Shown here: positions 1-7,692 of the stretch, one piece after another
Numbering within the stretch: position 1 is the first letter of the stretch
Layout of the letters: each line of letters opens with the position of its first letter
Notes under the pieces: generated by a model
What the model was told of the DNA's origin: nothing
The model's database searches: none
The model's input: the letters and a program-made list of their open reading frames with translations, nothing else
Program-made: the position numbers and the translations under genes
Assembly: GCA_934169775.1 (NCBI GenBank)
Contig: CAKPOI010000017.1
Coordinates: 1 to 29,270, forward strand
Direction of reading: 5' to 3'
DNA: 29,270 nucleotides
Source of the DNA: an uncultured Clostridia bacterium
GTDB taxonomy: Bacteria; Bacillota; Clostridia; TANB77; CAG-508

Positions 1-244
1 TGATAAAGTTATCCTAGTATCTGAAGATGGAAAAGTACAAGTAGGAGCTCCATATGTTAAAAGTGTAAAAGTTGAAGGAAAAGTAGTTTCTCATGGTAAA
101 GGTAAAAAAATCATTGTTTTCAAAATGAAAGCTAAAAAGAATTATAGAAGAAAACAAGGACATAGACAACCATATACAAAAGTAAAAATTACAGCAATTA
201 AAACAGCAACAAAAAAAGCAGAAGCTGCAAAAGCTGAAGCATAG
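1..244 (+). CDS. rplU: Large ribosomal subunit protein bL21, 3' part
   Basis: This is the C-terminal 80 codons of ribosomal protein L21, a 23S rRNA-binding protein of the large subunit. The frame opens at position 2, and the start lies outside the window; about 20-25 residues should be missing, given a family length near 103. The visible part carries the L21 signatures VGAPYV, HGKGKKI and the basic run KKNYRRKQGHRQPYTKV, followed by an Ala/Lys-rich tail ending AEA. rpmA follows after a 133-base gap. In most Firmicutes the L27-processing protease gene prp sits in that gap, but no ORF for it is present here. Identification is secure; only the partial state limits it. Confidence 0.97.
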   Translation, partial: DKVILVSEDGKVQVGAPYVKSVKVEGKVVSHGKGKKIIVFKMKAKKNYRRKQGHRQPYTKVKITAIKTATKKAEAAKAEA

Positions 245-377
245 TTTGAATTAAATACTAAACTATGAATTTTAATTTATGAAATTTATGTTAAATAAAA
301 TCATAAAAATTAAATTTGAATATTGTAATTTATAAGAGAATTTATAAAACAAAAAGAACCGAAGGGAGTGAGAAATC

Positions 378-644
378 ATGGCTCATAAGAAAGGTCAAGG
401 TAGTAGCCATAACGGACGTGAGAGTGAATCAAAACGTTTGGGAGTAAAAAGAGCAGATGGACAATTTGTACTAGCAGGAAATATCCTTATTAGACAAAGA
501 GGAACAAATGTACATCCAGGAACAAATGTTGGAAAAGGTAGTGATGATACATTATATGCTCTAGTAGATGGTGTAGTAAAATTTGAAAGAAAAGGTAGAG
601 ATAAAAAACAAGTAAGTGTTTATCCAGTAGAAGCCCAAAAATAA
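378..644 (+). CDS. rpmA: Large ribosomal subunit protein bL27, short form without cleavable N-terminus
   Basis: This 88-residue protein is L27 of the large ribosomal subunit, whose N-terminal tail reaches toward the peptidyl transferase centre. It begins MAHKKGQGSSHNGRESESKR and continues with RADGQFV and the FERKGRDKKQVSVYP ending typical of the family. A good ribosome binding site (AAGGGAG, 362-368) precedes the ATG. An in-frame TGA at 369-371 excludes an upstream extension. Most Firmicutes L27 proteins carry a short leader (for example ending LQFFA) that the protease Prp removes; this one starts directly with the mature-type sequence, and prp is missing from its usual place. An intrinsic terminator follows, so the usual link to obg is also broken. 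Confidence 0.97.
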   Translation: MAHKKGQGSSHNGRESESKRLGVKRADGQFVLAGNILIRQRGTNVHPGTNVGKGSDDTLYALVDGVVKFERKGRDKKQVSVYPVEAQK

Positions 645-665
645 ATTTTAAATATACTAGCATAG

Positions 666-703
666 AATAAGAAATCAGATTATATGGTTTCTTATTTTTT
701 TTT
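666..703 (+). terminator. Intrinsic terminator after rpmA
   Basis: AATAAGAAA (666-674) pairs perfectly with TTTCTTATT (688-696) and runs into a T tract through 703. It ends the rplU-rpmA unit and separates it from the glycosyltransferase gene. Confidence 0.8.
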
Positions 704-723
704 GAAAAAATTTAAAAAAACCA

Positions 724-752
724 TTTACAAAAAAATAAAAATTGTATACAAT
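724..752 (+). promoter_or_regulatory. Sigma-A-like promoter for the glycosyltransferase gene
   Basis: TTTACA (724-729) and TACAAT (747-752) are separated by 17 bp. It lies just after the rpmA terminator. It overlaps a possible TTG start at 742, which supports translation starting at the ATG at 814 instead. Confidence 0.6.
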
Positions 753-813
753 ATACAAAGTGAAAAAAATGTCAAAAAACAAAAGAAGATGTAAAAAGAA
801 AGGAAGTATATCA

Positions 814-2106
814 ATGAAAATATTGATGTTAACATGGGAATATCCACCAAGAGTAGTAGGAGGAATTTCAAGAGTAGTGTATGACTTATCAAGAACTCTT
901 TTGAAAGATGGTCATGATGTTACAGTAGTTACATATCGTGATGGAGATACACCATATTTTGAGGATGATAAAGGAGTAAAAGTCTATAGAGTAGATAATT
1001 ATATGATTAATCCAAATAATTTTATAGATTGGATAATGCAATTAAATTTTGCAATGGTGGCAAAAGTAAATGAAATTATTGCAAAAGAAGGTAATTTTGA
1101 TGTAATACATGCTCATGATTGGTTAGTTGCAAATGCAGCAAAAACAATTAAATCATCATATAATATACCTATTGTTTCTACTATTCATGCAACAGAAGCA
1201 GGAAGAAATAGTGGAATTCACGATGAAACACAAAGATATATAAATGATACAGAATGGATGTTAACATATGAATCATCAGAAGTTATAGTTAATAGTAATT
1301 ATATGAAAAATGAATTGCAAAGATTATTTGGTTTACCATATGAAAAAATAAATGTTATACCAAATGGTGTAAATATGAATTTGTTTAATGGAATAGAGAG
1401 AGATTATAACTTTAGAAGAAAATTTGCTATGGATAATGAAAAAATAATTTTGTTTATGGGAAGATTAGTTTATGAGAAAGGTATACAACATTTAATAGCA
1501 GCTATGCCTAAAATTTTAGATGGATATCATGATGCAAAACTTGTTATTTGTGGCAAAGGTGGAATGATTGATGAATTAAAAGAACAAGTTAATAATATGG
1601 GAATATCAGAAAAAGTTTATTTTGCAGGATATATGAGTGGTAAAGATGTACAAAGAATGTATAAGGCTGCAGATATAGCAGTTTTTCCAAGTACATATGA
1701 ACCATTTGGAATAGTAGCATTAGAAGCAATGTTATCAGAAAACCCAATTGTTGTTTCAGATATTGGAGGATTAAATGAAATTGTTGATCATAGAGTAAAT
1801 GGTATGAAAGCATATTGTGGCAATTCTAATTCAATAGCTGATTCAATATTGGAATTGTTATATGATCATAAATTATGTGCAGATATTACTAAAAAAGCTA
1901 AAAATAAAGTAAGAAATGAATATAATTGGAATAAGATTGCTCAAGATACACATTTTGCATATCAAAAGGCTATTTGTCAATCAATGGCAGAAAAACAAAA
2001 ACGTGAAATCGAACAAGAAAGAGCTAGAAAGGCACAAAAAGCAGATAATTCAGAAAAACAAATTACAAATTTACTTAACTTTAGAAAACGTCAAGCTTAT
2101 GCATAA
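814..2106 (+). CDS. GT4-family glycosyltransferase, glycogen-synthase-like
   Basis: This 430-residue protein is a GT-B fold retaining glycosyltransferase of family GT4. The N-terminal half starts MKILMLTWEYPPRVVGGIS, with the Gly-Gly donor loop at residues 16-17. The C-terminal half carries FMGRLVYEKG (214-223) and the EX7E motif E296-E304 (EPFGIVALE), which binds the nucleotide-sugar phosphate. The tail after residue 390 is rich in Lys, Glu and Gln and may form a helix. The ATG at 814 was chosen because AGGAAG (801-806) lies 7 bases upstream; an upstream in-frame TTG at 742 falls inside the promoter. The WEYPP start resembles GT4 proteins described as alpha-glucan synthases, but the acceptor cannot be read from sequence. 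It forms a single-gene unit with its own promoter and a probable terminator. Confidence 0.85.
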   Translation: MKILMLTWEYPPRVVGGISRVVYDLSRTLLKDGHDVTVVTYRDGDTPYFEDDKGVKVYRVDNYMINPNNFIDWIMQLNFAMVAKVNEIIAKEGNFDVIHAHDWLVANAAKTIKSSYNIPIVSTIHATEAGRNSGIHDETQRYINDTEWMLTYESSEVIVNSNYMKNELQRLFGLPYEKINVIPNGVNMNLFNGIERDYNFRRKFAMDNEKIILFMGRLVYEKGIQHLIAAMPKILDGYHDAKLVICGKGGMIDELKEQVNNMGISEKVYFAGYMSGKDVQRMYKAADIAVFPSTYEPFGIVALEAMLSENPIVVSDIGGLNEIVDHRVNGMKAYCGNSNSIADSILELLYDHKLCADITKKAKNKVRNEYNWNKIAQDTHFAYQKAICQSMAEKQKREIEQERARKAQKADNSEKQITNLLNFRKRQAYA

Positions 2107-2115
2107 ATTTAGATG

Positions 2116-2155
2116 TAGTTAATTGGGAATGTATTTTCTTGATTAACTATTTTTT
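2116..2155 (+). terminator. Probable intrinsic terminator after the glycosyltransferase
   Basis: TAGTTAAT (2116-2123) pairs with ATTAACTA (2142-2149) and is followed by six T residues. The loop is long (18 nt), so strength is uncertain. Confidence 0.55.
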
Positions 2156-2158
2156 ATA

Positions 2159-2216
2159 TTATAAGAAGTTTCTCCGAACTTCCTATAATGTAAAAAAAGT
2201 TTTTTCTGAACTTTTT
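2159..2216 (+). repeat. Two consecutive related hairpins upstream of era
   Basis: Hairpin 1 pairs 2159-2170 with 2177-2188 around the loop TCTCCG, with one mismatch. Hairpin 2 pairs AAAAAGTT (2194-2201) with AACTTTTT (2209-2216). Both share the arms AAGTT/AACTT and look like a degenerate tandem duplication of one element. They lie between the glycosyltransferase terminator and the era promoter. The role is unknown. Confidence 0.5.
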
Positions 2217-2278
2217 ATAATAATTAAAATAAAATTAAAAAAATTTCTAAATTCTACAAATTTAGCACAAAAATGGTG

Positions 2279-2284
2279 TATAAT
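2279..2284 (+). promoter_or_regulatory. Possible -10 element for era
   Basis: A perfect TATAAT lies about 50 bases before the era start. No convincing -35 hexamer sits at 16-18 bp; CTACAA at 2254-2259 would give a 19-bp spacer. The assignment rests on the -10 box and its position. Confidence 0.4.
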
Positions 2285-2332
2285 ATATTTGAAATGCAAA
2301 ATAATAATCAAATTGGAAAGGAATGAATAGAT

Positions 2333-3235
2333 ATGGCAGAATTCAAATCAGGATTTGTTACAATAATAGGAAGAACAAATGTAGGAAAATCAACACTTAT
2401 AAATTTACTAGTAGGAGAAAAGGTTGCAGCTATTGCTAATAAAGTTCAAACTACAAGAACAGCAATAAAGGGAATTGTAAATAGACCAAATTCACAAATT
2501 ATTTTTACAGATACACCAGGAATACATAAGCCAAAACATAAATTAAATGAAACAATGGTAGAAACATCTTTTACTAGTTTAAAAGATGCAGATTTGATAT
2601 TGTTTTTAATTGAAGCAAATAGTAAAGAGATAGGGAGAGGAGATACTAGAATTTTAGAAAAAATAAAAGAAGCAAACAAAAAAACGATTTTAATTATAAA
2701 TAAAATAGACTTAGTAAAAAAAGAGGAACTATTAAAATTAATAGATTTGTATAGTAAAGAATATAATTTTGAATCAATAATTCCAATATCTGCTTTAAAT
2801 GAAAAATATAAAGATGTAATATTAGATGAAATAGAAAAGAACTTAAAAGAAGGTCCAGCATATTATGATATAGAAGAATATACAGATCAAACTTTACGTC
2901 AGCTTGCAGAAGAAGTGATAAGGGAAAAGATTTTACGATTTTTGCAAGATGAAGTTCCACATGGAGTATATGTAGAGGTTCAAAAGATGCAAGAACGTAC
3001 TAACAAAAATGGAGAAGATATGTATGACATAGAAGCTAATATTTATTGTATACGTGAATCACATAAAGGAATTATAATAGGGAAAAATGGCGAAATGTTA
3101 AAAAGAATTGGAAGAGCTGCACGAATAGATATGGAAGAAAATTTTGGAGTAAAGGTTAACTTAAAAACATGGGTAAAGGTAAAGGAAAATTGGATTGATA
3201 ATCCTAGCATTGTTGACAAATTTAAATTAAAATAG
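2333..3235 (+). CDS. era: GTPase Era, 16S rRNA binding and 30S assembly
   Basis: This 300-residue protein has the standard Era length and layout. The N-terminal GTPase domain shows G1 GRTNVGKST (residues 13-21, with Thr where Pro is usual), G3 DTPG, G4 NKID and G5 SAL. The C-terminal KH domain has the GKNG loop within IIIGKNGEMLKRIG. Era binds the 3' end of 16S rRNA and helps 30S maturation. The ribosome binding site GGAAAGGAA (2315-2323) lies 9 bases from the ATG. yqzL and recO follow, the conserved Firmicutes order, although the usual upstream genes (ybeY, dgkA, cdd) are replaced here by a glycosyltransferase. Confidence 0.97.
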   Translation: MAEFKSGFVTIIGRTNVGKSTLINLLVGEKVAAIANKVQTTRTAIKGIVNRPNSQIIFTDTPGIHKPKHKLNETMVETSFTSLKDADLILFLIEANSKEIGRGDTRILEKIKEANKKTILIINKIDLVKKEELLKLIDLYSKEYNFESIIPISALNEKYKDVILDEIEKNLKEGPAYYDIEEYTDQTLRQLAEEVIREKILRFLQDEVPHGVYVEVQKMQERTNKNGEDMYDIEANIYCIRESHKGIIIGKNGEMLKRIGRAARIDMEENFGVKVNLKTWVKVKENWIDNPSIVDKFKLK

Positions 3236-3293
3236 ATTTTATGAAAATAAATAAAATTGCAGAATAAAAATTGAAAAAAAGCAAAAGATAAAA

Positions 3294-3310
3294 TTAAAGT
3301 AAAACTTTAA
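3294..3310 (+). other. Short perfect hairpin between era and yqzL
   Basis: TTAAAGT (3294-3300) and ACTTTAA (3304-3310) pair around an AAA loop. No T tract follows, so it is not a standard terminator. It lies in the 98-base gap before yqzL. Confidence 0.4.
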
Positions 3311-3333
3311 TAAAATAAAAAGGAGATGAGTAC

Positions 3334-3528
3334 ATGATAAAGAAAATTGCATGGGATACTTTTAAAAATACAGGTGATATAAATAGTTTCTTAGAGTTTA
3401 AACAAATAGAAAATTTAGAAAAAATATCACAAAAAGAAAATTTAGGATTAATAGATGAAATAGGTAAAATACAAGAAATAACAAATATGAAATTGGAGAA
3501 TAATGAAACATGGCAACAACAAAAATAA
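3334..3528 (+). CDS. yqzL: YqzL-family small protein
   Basis: This 64-residue protein matches the small YqzL family found between era and recO in Firmicutes. The start IAWDTFKNTGDINSFLEFKQIE follows the family pattern of an aromatic W.F..TG.I..YL..K. The C-terminal extension after residue 30 is Glu/Lys-rich and longer than in the Bacillus protein as I recall it. A strong AGGAGATGAG ribosome binding site precedes the ATG. Its 3' end overlaps recO by 19 bases, indicating translational coupling. The molecular function of the family is not known to me. Confidence 0.8.
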   Translation: MIKKIAWDTFKNTGDINSFLEFKQIENLEKISQKENLGLIDEIGKIQEITNMKLENNETWQQQK

Positions 3529-4238
3529 ATGGAATTATATTGTCAGAAAGTAATATGGGAGACTATGATAAAATGCTTACTATGTTGACACCAAATTTTG
3601 GCAAAATATCATGTAGTGCTAAAGGTGCAAGAAAACCTAATAGTAGTCTCCTAGCTGGTACACAAATGTTTTGTTTTGGTGAATACTTGATGTATAAAGG
3701 GACAAGTACATATCATATAAATTCATGTGAGACAATAGAAATGTTTTATAAAATTAGAACTGATCTGGATAAATTAAAATATGCAATTCATATAGATAAA
3801 ATAATAATGGATGTTACAGAAGAAAATGAAAATTGTTATAATATTTTACAGCTGCTTTTAAATACATTATATACTATAGCTGAAACTGATAAAAATTTAG
3901 ATTTAATAGTTTCTGTTTTTAAATTAAGGTTGCTTTGTATACTTGGATTTCCGCCAAGAATAGTTGCATGTGTTAATTGCAAATCTAAAGAAGATTTAAA
4001 TTACTTTAGTATTAAAGATAATGGCTTTAAATGTGTTAATTGTGGTAGACAGGATAAGTCTGCTATTCAAATGTCAAAAAGTACACAAAGTGCTATAAAA
4101 TATGTTGCAACAGCACCACCTAAGAAATTGTTTTCTTTTGATCTTAAAGATGAGGCTTTGCAGGAATTTAAGTTGATTTCTAAAATTTATTTTGATCAAA
4201 AACTTGAAAAAGAATATAAGTTAGAGGAATTATTTTGA
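3510..4238 (+). CDS. recO: DNA repair protein RecO
   Basis: This 242-residue protein is RecO, which with RecR helps RecA replace SSB on single-stranded DNA in recombinational repair. The N-terminal OB-fold region opens with TKINGIILSESNMGDYDKMLTMLT. A four-cysteine zinc-binding site lies in the C-terminal half (CVNCKSKEDL then KCVNCGRQ). The ATG at 3510 lies inside yqzL and has GGAG at 3495-3498 as its ribosome binding site. The stop codon at 4236-4238 lies three bases before a GC-rich palindromic repeat, so the repeat may have shaped or replaced the original 3' end. Confidence 0.95.
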   Translation: MATTKINGIILSESNMGDYDKMLTMLTPNFGKISCSAKGARKPNSSLLAGTQMFCFGEYLMYKGTSTYHINSCETIEMFYKIRTDLDKLKYAIHIDKIIMDVTEENENCYNILQLLLNTLYTIAETDKNLDLIVSVFKLRLLCILGFPPRIVACVNCKSKEDLNYFSIKDNGFKCVNCGRQDKSAIQMSKSTQSAIKYVATAPPKKLFSFDLKDEALQEFKLISKIYFDQKLEKEYKLEELF

Positions 4239-4240
4239 TG

Positions 4241-4284
4241 CAATGCTTTTTGATGTTTTTTGACTCCGGCCCCGAAAACATTAC
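4241..4284 (-). repeat. REP-like GC-rich palindrome, locus A (minus orientation)
   Basis: One complete unit occupies 4253-4281: ATGTTTT pairs with AAAACAT around a GACTCCGGCCCC core. A partial unit (AATGCTTTTTG) occupies 4242-4252. On the minus strand the core reads GGGGCCGGAGTC, the same as locus B at 23690. It begins three bases after the recO stop and is far more GC-rich than its surroundings. Confidence 0.8.
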
Positions 4285-4301
4285 AAATTTTTCAAAAATG
4301 G

Positions 4302-4330
4302 TTGAAAAAAATAAAAAAAACATATATAAT
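4302..4330 (+). promoter_or_regulatory. Sigma-A-like promoter for hpf
   Basis: TTGAAA (4302-4307), a 17-bp spacer and a perfect TATAAT (4325-4330) lie 48 bases before the hpf ATG, right after the repeat at the end of recO. Confidence 0.75.
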
Positions 4331-4377
4331 GAAGTTATAAATCAAAAAACAGCCAAAAAGAGAAGGGAGCGATTTTT

Positions 4378-4905
4378 ATGAAAATAAAAATAACAGGGAA
4401 GGAACTAAAGATAACAGAAGCAATCAATGATTATGTTGAGAAAAAATTAGATAGAATTGACAAATACTTTGATGAAGCAGAAGCAGATGTAACATTAAGA
4501 ACAGAAAAAAATGCTCAAATTGCAGAAGTTTGTGTAATAGCAAATGGAGAAAAATTTAGAGCAGTTACAGAAGACAAAGATTTATATGCTTCAATAGACA
4601 AAGATATTGATATTCTAGAAGGCCAAATTAGAAAATTTAAAACAAAGAAAGAAAAAATGATGAGAGAAGGAACTATTAGAAACATGGAAGTTGAAACAGA
4701 TCATGTTGCAGAAATTTCAAACGAAATTATAAAAACTTCTTATTATGAGATAAAACCTATTTCACCAGAAGATGCAGTTTTAAAATTACAAGAAATGCCA
4801 ACACATACTTTTATTACATTTATTAATGTTGATACAGGTAAGGTAAATGTTATACATAAATTAAAAGATGGAAAAAATTATGGTTTAATAGAACCAGAGG
4901 CTTAA
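4378..4905 (+). CDS. hpf: Long-form ribosome hibernation promoting factor
   Basis: This 175-residue protein is the long form of HPF, which dimerises 70S ribosomes into inactive 100S particles in stationary phase. The N-terminal domain starts MKIKITGKELKITEAINDYVEKKL, typical of the YfiA/HPF fold that occupies the decoding site. A charged linker covers roughly residues 95-115. The C-terminal dimerisation domain shows KPISPEDAVLKLQ and HTFITFINVDTGKVNVIHKLKDGKNYGLIEP. An AAGGGAG ribosome binding site precedes the ATG. It is monocistronic, with its own promoter and a strong terminator. Confidence 0.96.
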   Translation: MKIKITGKELKITEAINDYVEKKLDRIDKYFDEAEADVTLRTEKNAQIAEVCVIANGEKFRAVTEDKDLYASIDKDIDILEGQIRKFKTKKEKMMREGTIRNMEVETDHVAEISNEIIKTSYYEIKPISPEDAVLKLQEMPTHTFITFINVDTGKVNVIHKLKDGKNYGLIEPEA

Positions 4906-4924
4906 AAATAAAATATAAAGAAAT

Positions 4925-4958
4925 AATAAAGATCTATATTATTAGATCTTTATTTGTT
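4925..4958 (+). terminator. Terminator after hpf
   Basis: A perfect 12-bp stem, AATAAAGATCTA (4925-4936) with TAGATCTTTATT (4943-4954), surrounds a six-base loop. The downstream T tract is short and interrupted by G residues. Confidence 0.7.
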
Positions 4959-4985
4959 GTGAAAAAATAAAATTGTAGATTATAC

Positions 4986-5016
4986 AGAAAAAGGCAGGAA
5001 ATCAAATCCTGCCTTT
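4986..5016 (-). terminator. Terminator of the ssp gene (minus strand)
   Basis: AAAGGCAGGA (4990-4999) and TCCTGCCTTT (5007-5016) form a perfect 10-bp GC-rich stem. Read on the minus strand it runs into TTTTTC, so it terminates ssp. It may also back up the hpf terminator. Confidence 0.75.
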
Positions 5017-5081
5017 ATGTAATACAAAAGCAAAATTATGGCTTCCTGTCTTTTTCAAAATTTAGTAATCAATAGCTAAAA

Positions 5082-5279
5082 CTATTTCATTTGGCTTTCT
5101 ACTTGTTGTATCATTTTTTTAACCATGTTACCACCTATTCTACCAGCGTCTCTAGCTGAAATGTCACCATTGTATCCATCTTTAAGATTAACTCCTACTT
5201 CTGAAGCAACTTCATATTTGAATTTATCTAAAGCAGTCATAGCTTCTGGAACTAATTTTTTATTACTGTTATTTGCCAT
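5082..5279 (-). CDS. Alpha/beta-type small acid-soluble spore protein
   Basis: This 65-residue protein is an alpha/beta-type SASP, which coats DNA in the dormant spore and protects it from damage. It contains LDKFKYEVASEVGVNL, in which YE/VASE (residues 22-27) matches the cleavage site of germination protease GPR. The second conserved block is DAGRIGGNMVKKMI (residues 44-57). A near-perfect AGGAGGTG lies upstream of the ATG on the minus strand. Such genes are usually transcribed by sigma-G in the forespore; I could not identify a convincing sigma-G promoter. It is a single gene with its own terminator. Confidence 0.95.
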   Translation of the reverse strand: MANNSNKKLVPEAMTALDKFKYEVASEVGVNLKDGYNGDISARDAGRIGGNMVKKMIQQVESQMK

Positions 5280-5391
5280 CTTATTTTCACCTCCTGCAAA
5301 TATAAATCTTTCTAGAAAAAAACATTTGCTTTTTCTAATACTATCTTTTGCAATTTTGAGAAAAATAAACAGGAAATTTTTTCAAAAAATC

Positions 5392-5420
5392 TTGACACTA
5401 AAAAAATGTAAATATATAAT
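5392..5420 (+). promoter_or_regulatory. Consensus sigma-A promoter for the HAD phosphatase gene
   Basis: TTGACA (5392-5397) and TATAAT (5415-5420) both match consensus exactly, with a 17-bp spacer. This is the strongest promoter visible in the window. Confidence 0.85.
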
Positions 5421-5484
5421 CAGCAGATGTAAAAATAAATTAAAATAAAAATAAAAACATAAATTTGAGAGGAAGTGATAAAAA

Positions 5485-6360
5485 ATGTATAAGTTGGTTA
5501 CTGTTGATTTGGACGGAACATTATTAAACAGCTATGGAGATGTAACAGAATATACAAAACAAGTTATAAATAAAGTACAAGATAAAGGTGTAGAAATAAT
5601 GATAGCTTCTGGAAGACCAATAGATTCTATAAAAACGATTGCAGAAGAAATAAATTCGACAAAATATTTTATAGCAGGAAATGGAGCTATTATATATGAT
5701 ATCAAAAATGACAAAATTATATATGAAAAATATATTCCAAGATCAAAAGTACTTGAAATAGCAAAAGTATGTGAAGAAAATAATATTTCTTATAATATTT
5801 ATACTGAAGAAAGTATTATAACACAAGATTTAAAATATAATGTACTTTATTATTATAAGGAAAATTTAAAAAAAGATGCAAATAAAATAACTACAATAAT
5901 AAAGGTAGATAATATTTTAGAATATGTAAAAAAAGAAGAAAATTTAAAATGCTTAAAAATAACGGTTTGCGATGAAAATCAGACAATATTTCGTTCAATA
6001 ATAAGAAGGCTAAGAGCTATAGAAAATATAGATGTAATGGATGTTTCTCATATGTCAAGAAAAGTTTTTAAACATGGAACAGAAGATATAACTATAGAAT
6101 ATTTTTATACTGAAATTTCTTCTACGCAAGTAAATAAATGGCAGGCAATTAAATATTTATTACCAATTTTAGAAATAAGTCCAGAAGAAGTAATTGGAAT
6201 AGGAGATAATATAAATGATAAACAAATGATTGAAAATGCTGGACTTGGTATTTGTATGGGACAAAGTACGCCTGTTATAAAAGAAATTTCTGATAAAATA
6301 ACAGATTCGAATATAGATGATGGTGTAGGTAAAGTGCTAGATGAAATTTTCTTAAGCTAA
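5485..6360 (+). CDS. Cof-type HAD-IIB family hydrolase
   Basis: This 291-residue protein is a haloacid dehalogenase-superfamily phosphatase of the Cof/YidA type, probably acting on small phosphorylated metabolites. Motif I is VDLDGTL with D8 as nucleophile and D10 as general acid. Motif II is ASGRP with S42. Motif IV is IGIGDNINDKQM near residue 240, which binds magnesium. The cap domain between them is of the C2B type by position. The ribosome binding site GAGAGGAAG precedes the ATG. The substrate cannot be deduced. The next gene starts about 150 bases later from its own promoter. Confidence 0.9.
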   Translation: MYKLVTVDLDGTLLNSYGDVTEYTKQVINKVQDKGVEIMIASGRPIDSIKTIAEEINSTKYFIAGNGAIIYDIKNDKIIYEKYIPRSKVLEIAKVCEENNISYNIYTEESIITQDLKYNVLYYYKENLKKDANKITTIIKVDNILEYVKKEENLKCLKITVCDENQTIFRSIIRRLRAIENIDVMDVSHMSRKVFKHGTEDITIEYFYTEISSTQVNKWQAIKYLLPILEISPEEVIGIGDNINDKQMIENAGLGICMGQSTPVIKEISDKITDSNIDDGVGKVLDEIFLS

Positions 6361-6434
6361 AAATGAGTTGTATATAACAAATGTTACAAAAATATTACAA
6401 CTATATGAAGTTTTTATAACAAAATATAAAAATA

Positions 6435-6463
6435 TTGATTTTGAACTACTAATGAGTTACAAT
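6435..6463 (+). promoter_or_regulatory. Putative promoter of the Tad-like pilus locus
   Basis: TTGATT (6435-6440) and TACAAT (6458-6463) are separated by 17 bp and lie 48 bases before the first gene of the locus. Confidence 0.6.
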
Positions 6464-6511
6464 ATATTAGAGGAATTTGTAAATTATATAAAAATAAAGG
6501 AGGAATTTGTA

Positions 6512-7636
6512 ATGGCAACTAATCCAATGCAAAGAAAAGCAAGAAATTCATTTTTATTAGGAATGTTATTAATGTTAATAATATGTGGGTTAATTATAGC
6601 ATTTTTATTTATTCAATTAAAAAATTATCAAGATAAAGAAAAGGCTGTAGTTAAAGTTAAAATAGCAGTTTTAAATGAGGATGTTAAAGCAGGTCAAATT
6701 ATAACAAGTGATATGCTAACAATCAAACAAATTGATAAAACACTTATACCAGAAAATGCAATAGGTGATGAAAAAACTTTATCAAATTATTCTTTACAAG
6801 ATAAAAATAATAATCCAGTTTCAAGCAGAATGGAAAATGGACAAAATGTTTTATATCTTACAAAAAATAGCAAGGAATATGAATTAAAAAAAGATGATTC
6901 TGGTAGTTATTATATAGAAAATAATGGGAATAAAGAATATGTTCAATTAAATACAGTTCCAGTTATAGCAAAAGTATCATTAAAGAAAAATGCGGTACTT
7001 ACAAGAGATACTATTTCTAGTGGAAATAATACAACATCTGATGATGTAAGAAAACAAGAATATAATATTATAGTTTTACCAACACAATTAGAAACAGGAG
7101 AATATGTAGATATAAGACTTAGTATGCCAAATGGTCAAGATTATATAGTTGTATCTAAAAAAAGTGTTGAAATTCCTACTATAGATGGTGTAGATTCTGA
7201 TTCTACAATTTGGTTAAATTTATCTGAAGATGAAATTTTATCAATGAGTAGTGCAATTGTAGAATCTGCTAGAATGCCAGGTTCAAAATTGTATGCAACA
7301 ACATATACAGAACCAGGAATTCAAGTGGCAGCAACACCTACATATGTTGTAAATGCAGATGTGTTAAAACAAATAGCAGATAATCCAAATGTTGTTACAG
7401 AAGCTAAAAATGAATTAGCAAGTAGATACAGTAATGGTGGAACTTCAGCTAGAGAAGCAATAAATTCTACTATTCAAAATAATGCAGATAAAACTGAAAC
7501 AAGTTTGGAAACAACTGTACAAGAGAGTATTACAAAAACTCAAGAAGAAAGAAAGAAATATTTAGATTCATTAGGATCATCTTCATCTTCAACAAGTAGT
7601 AGTAGTACTAGTAGTACAACTTCTTCAACAAACTAA
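6512..7636 (+). CDS. CpaB/RcpC-like SAF-domain membrane protein
   Basis: This 374-residue protein has one N-terminal transmembrane segment (about residues 14-36) followed by an extracytoplasmic SAF domain. The pattern VKVKIAVLNEDVKAGQIITSDMLT (47-70) is typical of CpaB/FlgA-type SAF proteins of Tad pili. A region around residues 140-215 would correspond to the second part of CpaB. The last 22 residues are almost only Ser and Thr, a low-complexity tail suited to a cell-wall-spanning stalk. The ATG at 6512 was chosen over an upstream in-frame ATG at 6368 because AAAGGAGGA lies just before it and the promoter falls between the two. In diderms CpaB works with the secretin; here it may guide the pilus through the wall. 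Confidence 0.75.
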   Translation: MATNPMQRKARNSFLLGMLLMLIICGLIIAFLFIQLKNYQDKEKAVVKVKIAVLNEDVKAGQIITSDMLTIKQIDKTLIPENAIGDEKTLSNYSLQDKNNNPVSSRMENGQNVLYLTKNSKEYELKKDDSGSYYIENNGNKEYVQLNTVPVIAKVSLKKNAVLTRDTISSGNNTTSDDVRKQEYNIIVLPTQLETGEYVDIRLSMPNGQDYIVVSKKSVEIPTIDGVDSDSTIWLNLSEDEILSMSSAIVESARMPGSKLYATTYTEPGIQVAATPTYVVNADVLKQIADNPNVVTEAKNELASRYSNGGTSAREAINSTIQNNADKTETSLETTVQESITKTQEERKKYLDSLGSSSSSTSSSSTSSTTSSTN

Positions 7637-7692
7637 TGCAAATGAAAAAATCTAACTAGATTCCTAGCTTTAAGAAAGGATTGATAACCAAA

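Noticed and set aside
245..377. prp (ysxB) gene between rplU and rpmA
   Set aside because: The gap is only 133 bases, AT-rich and without an ORF.
742..813. N-terminal extension of the glycosyltransferase from a TTG codon
   Set aside because: The TTG lies inside a good promoter, and the added 24 residues are very basic; ATG at 814 has a proper ribosome binding site and a typical GT4 start.
2139..2330. 63-codon ORF before era
   Set aside because: It reads through hairpins and the era -10 box, is composed of AT-driven residues and has no ribosome binding site.
5125..5448. 107-codon plus-strand ORF
   Set aside because: It is antisense to the clear ssp gene and runs through the consensus promoter of the HAD gene.
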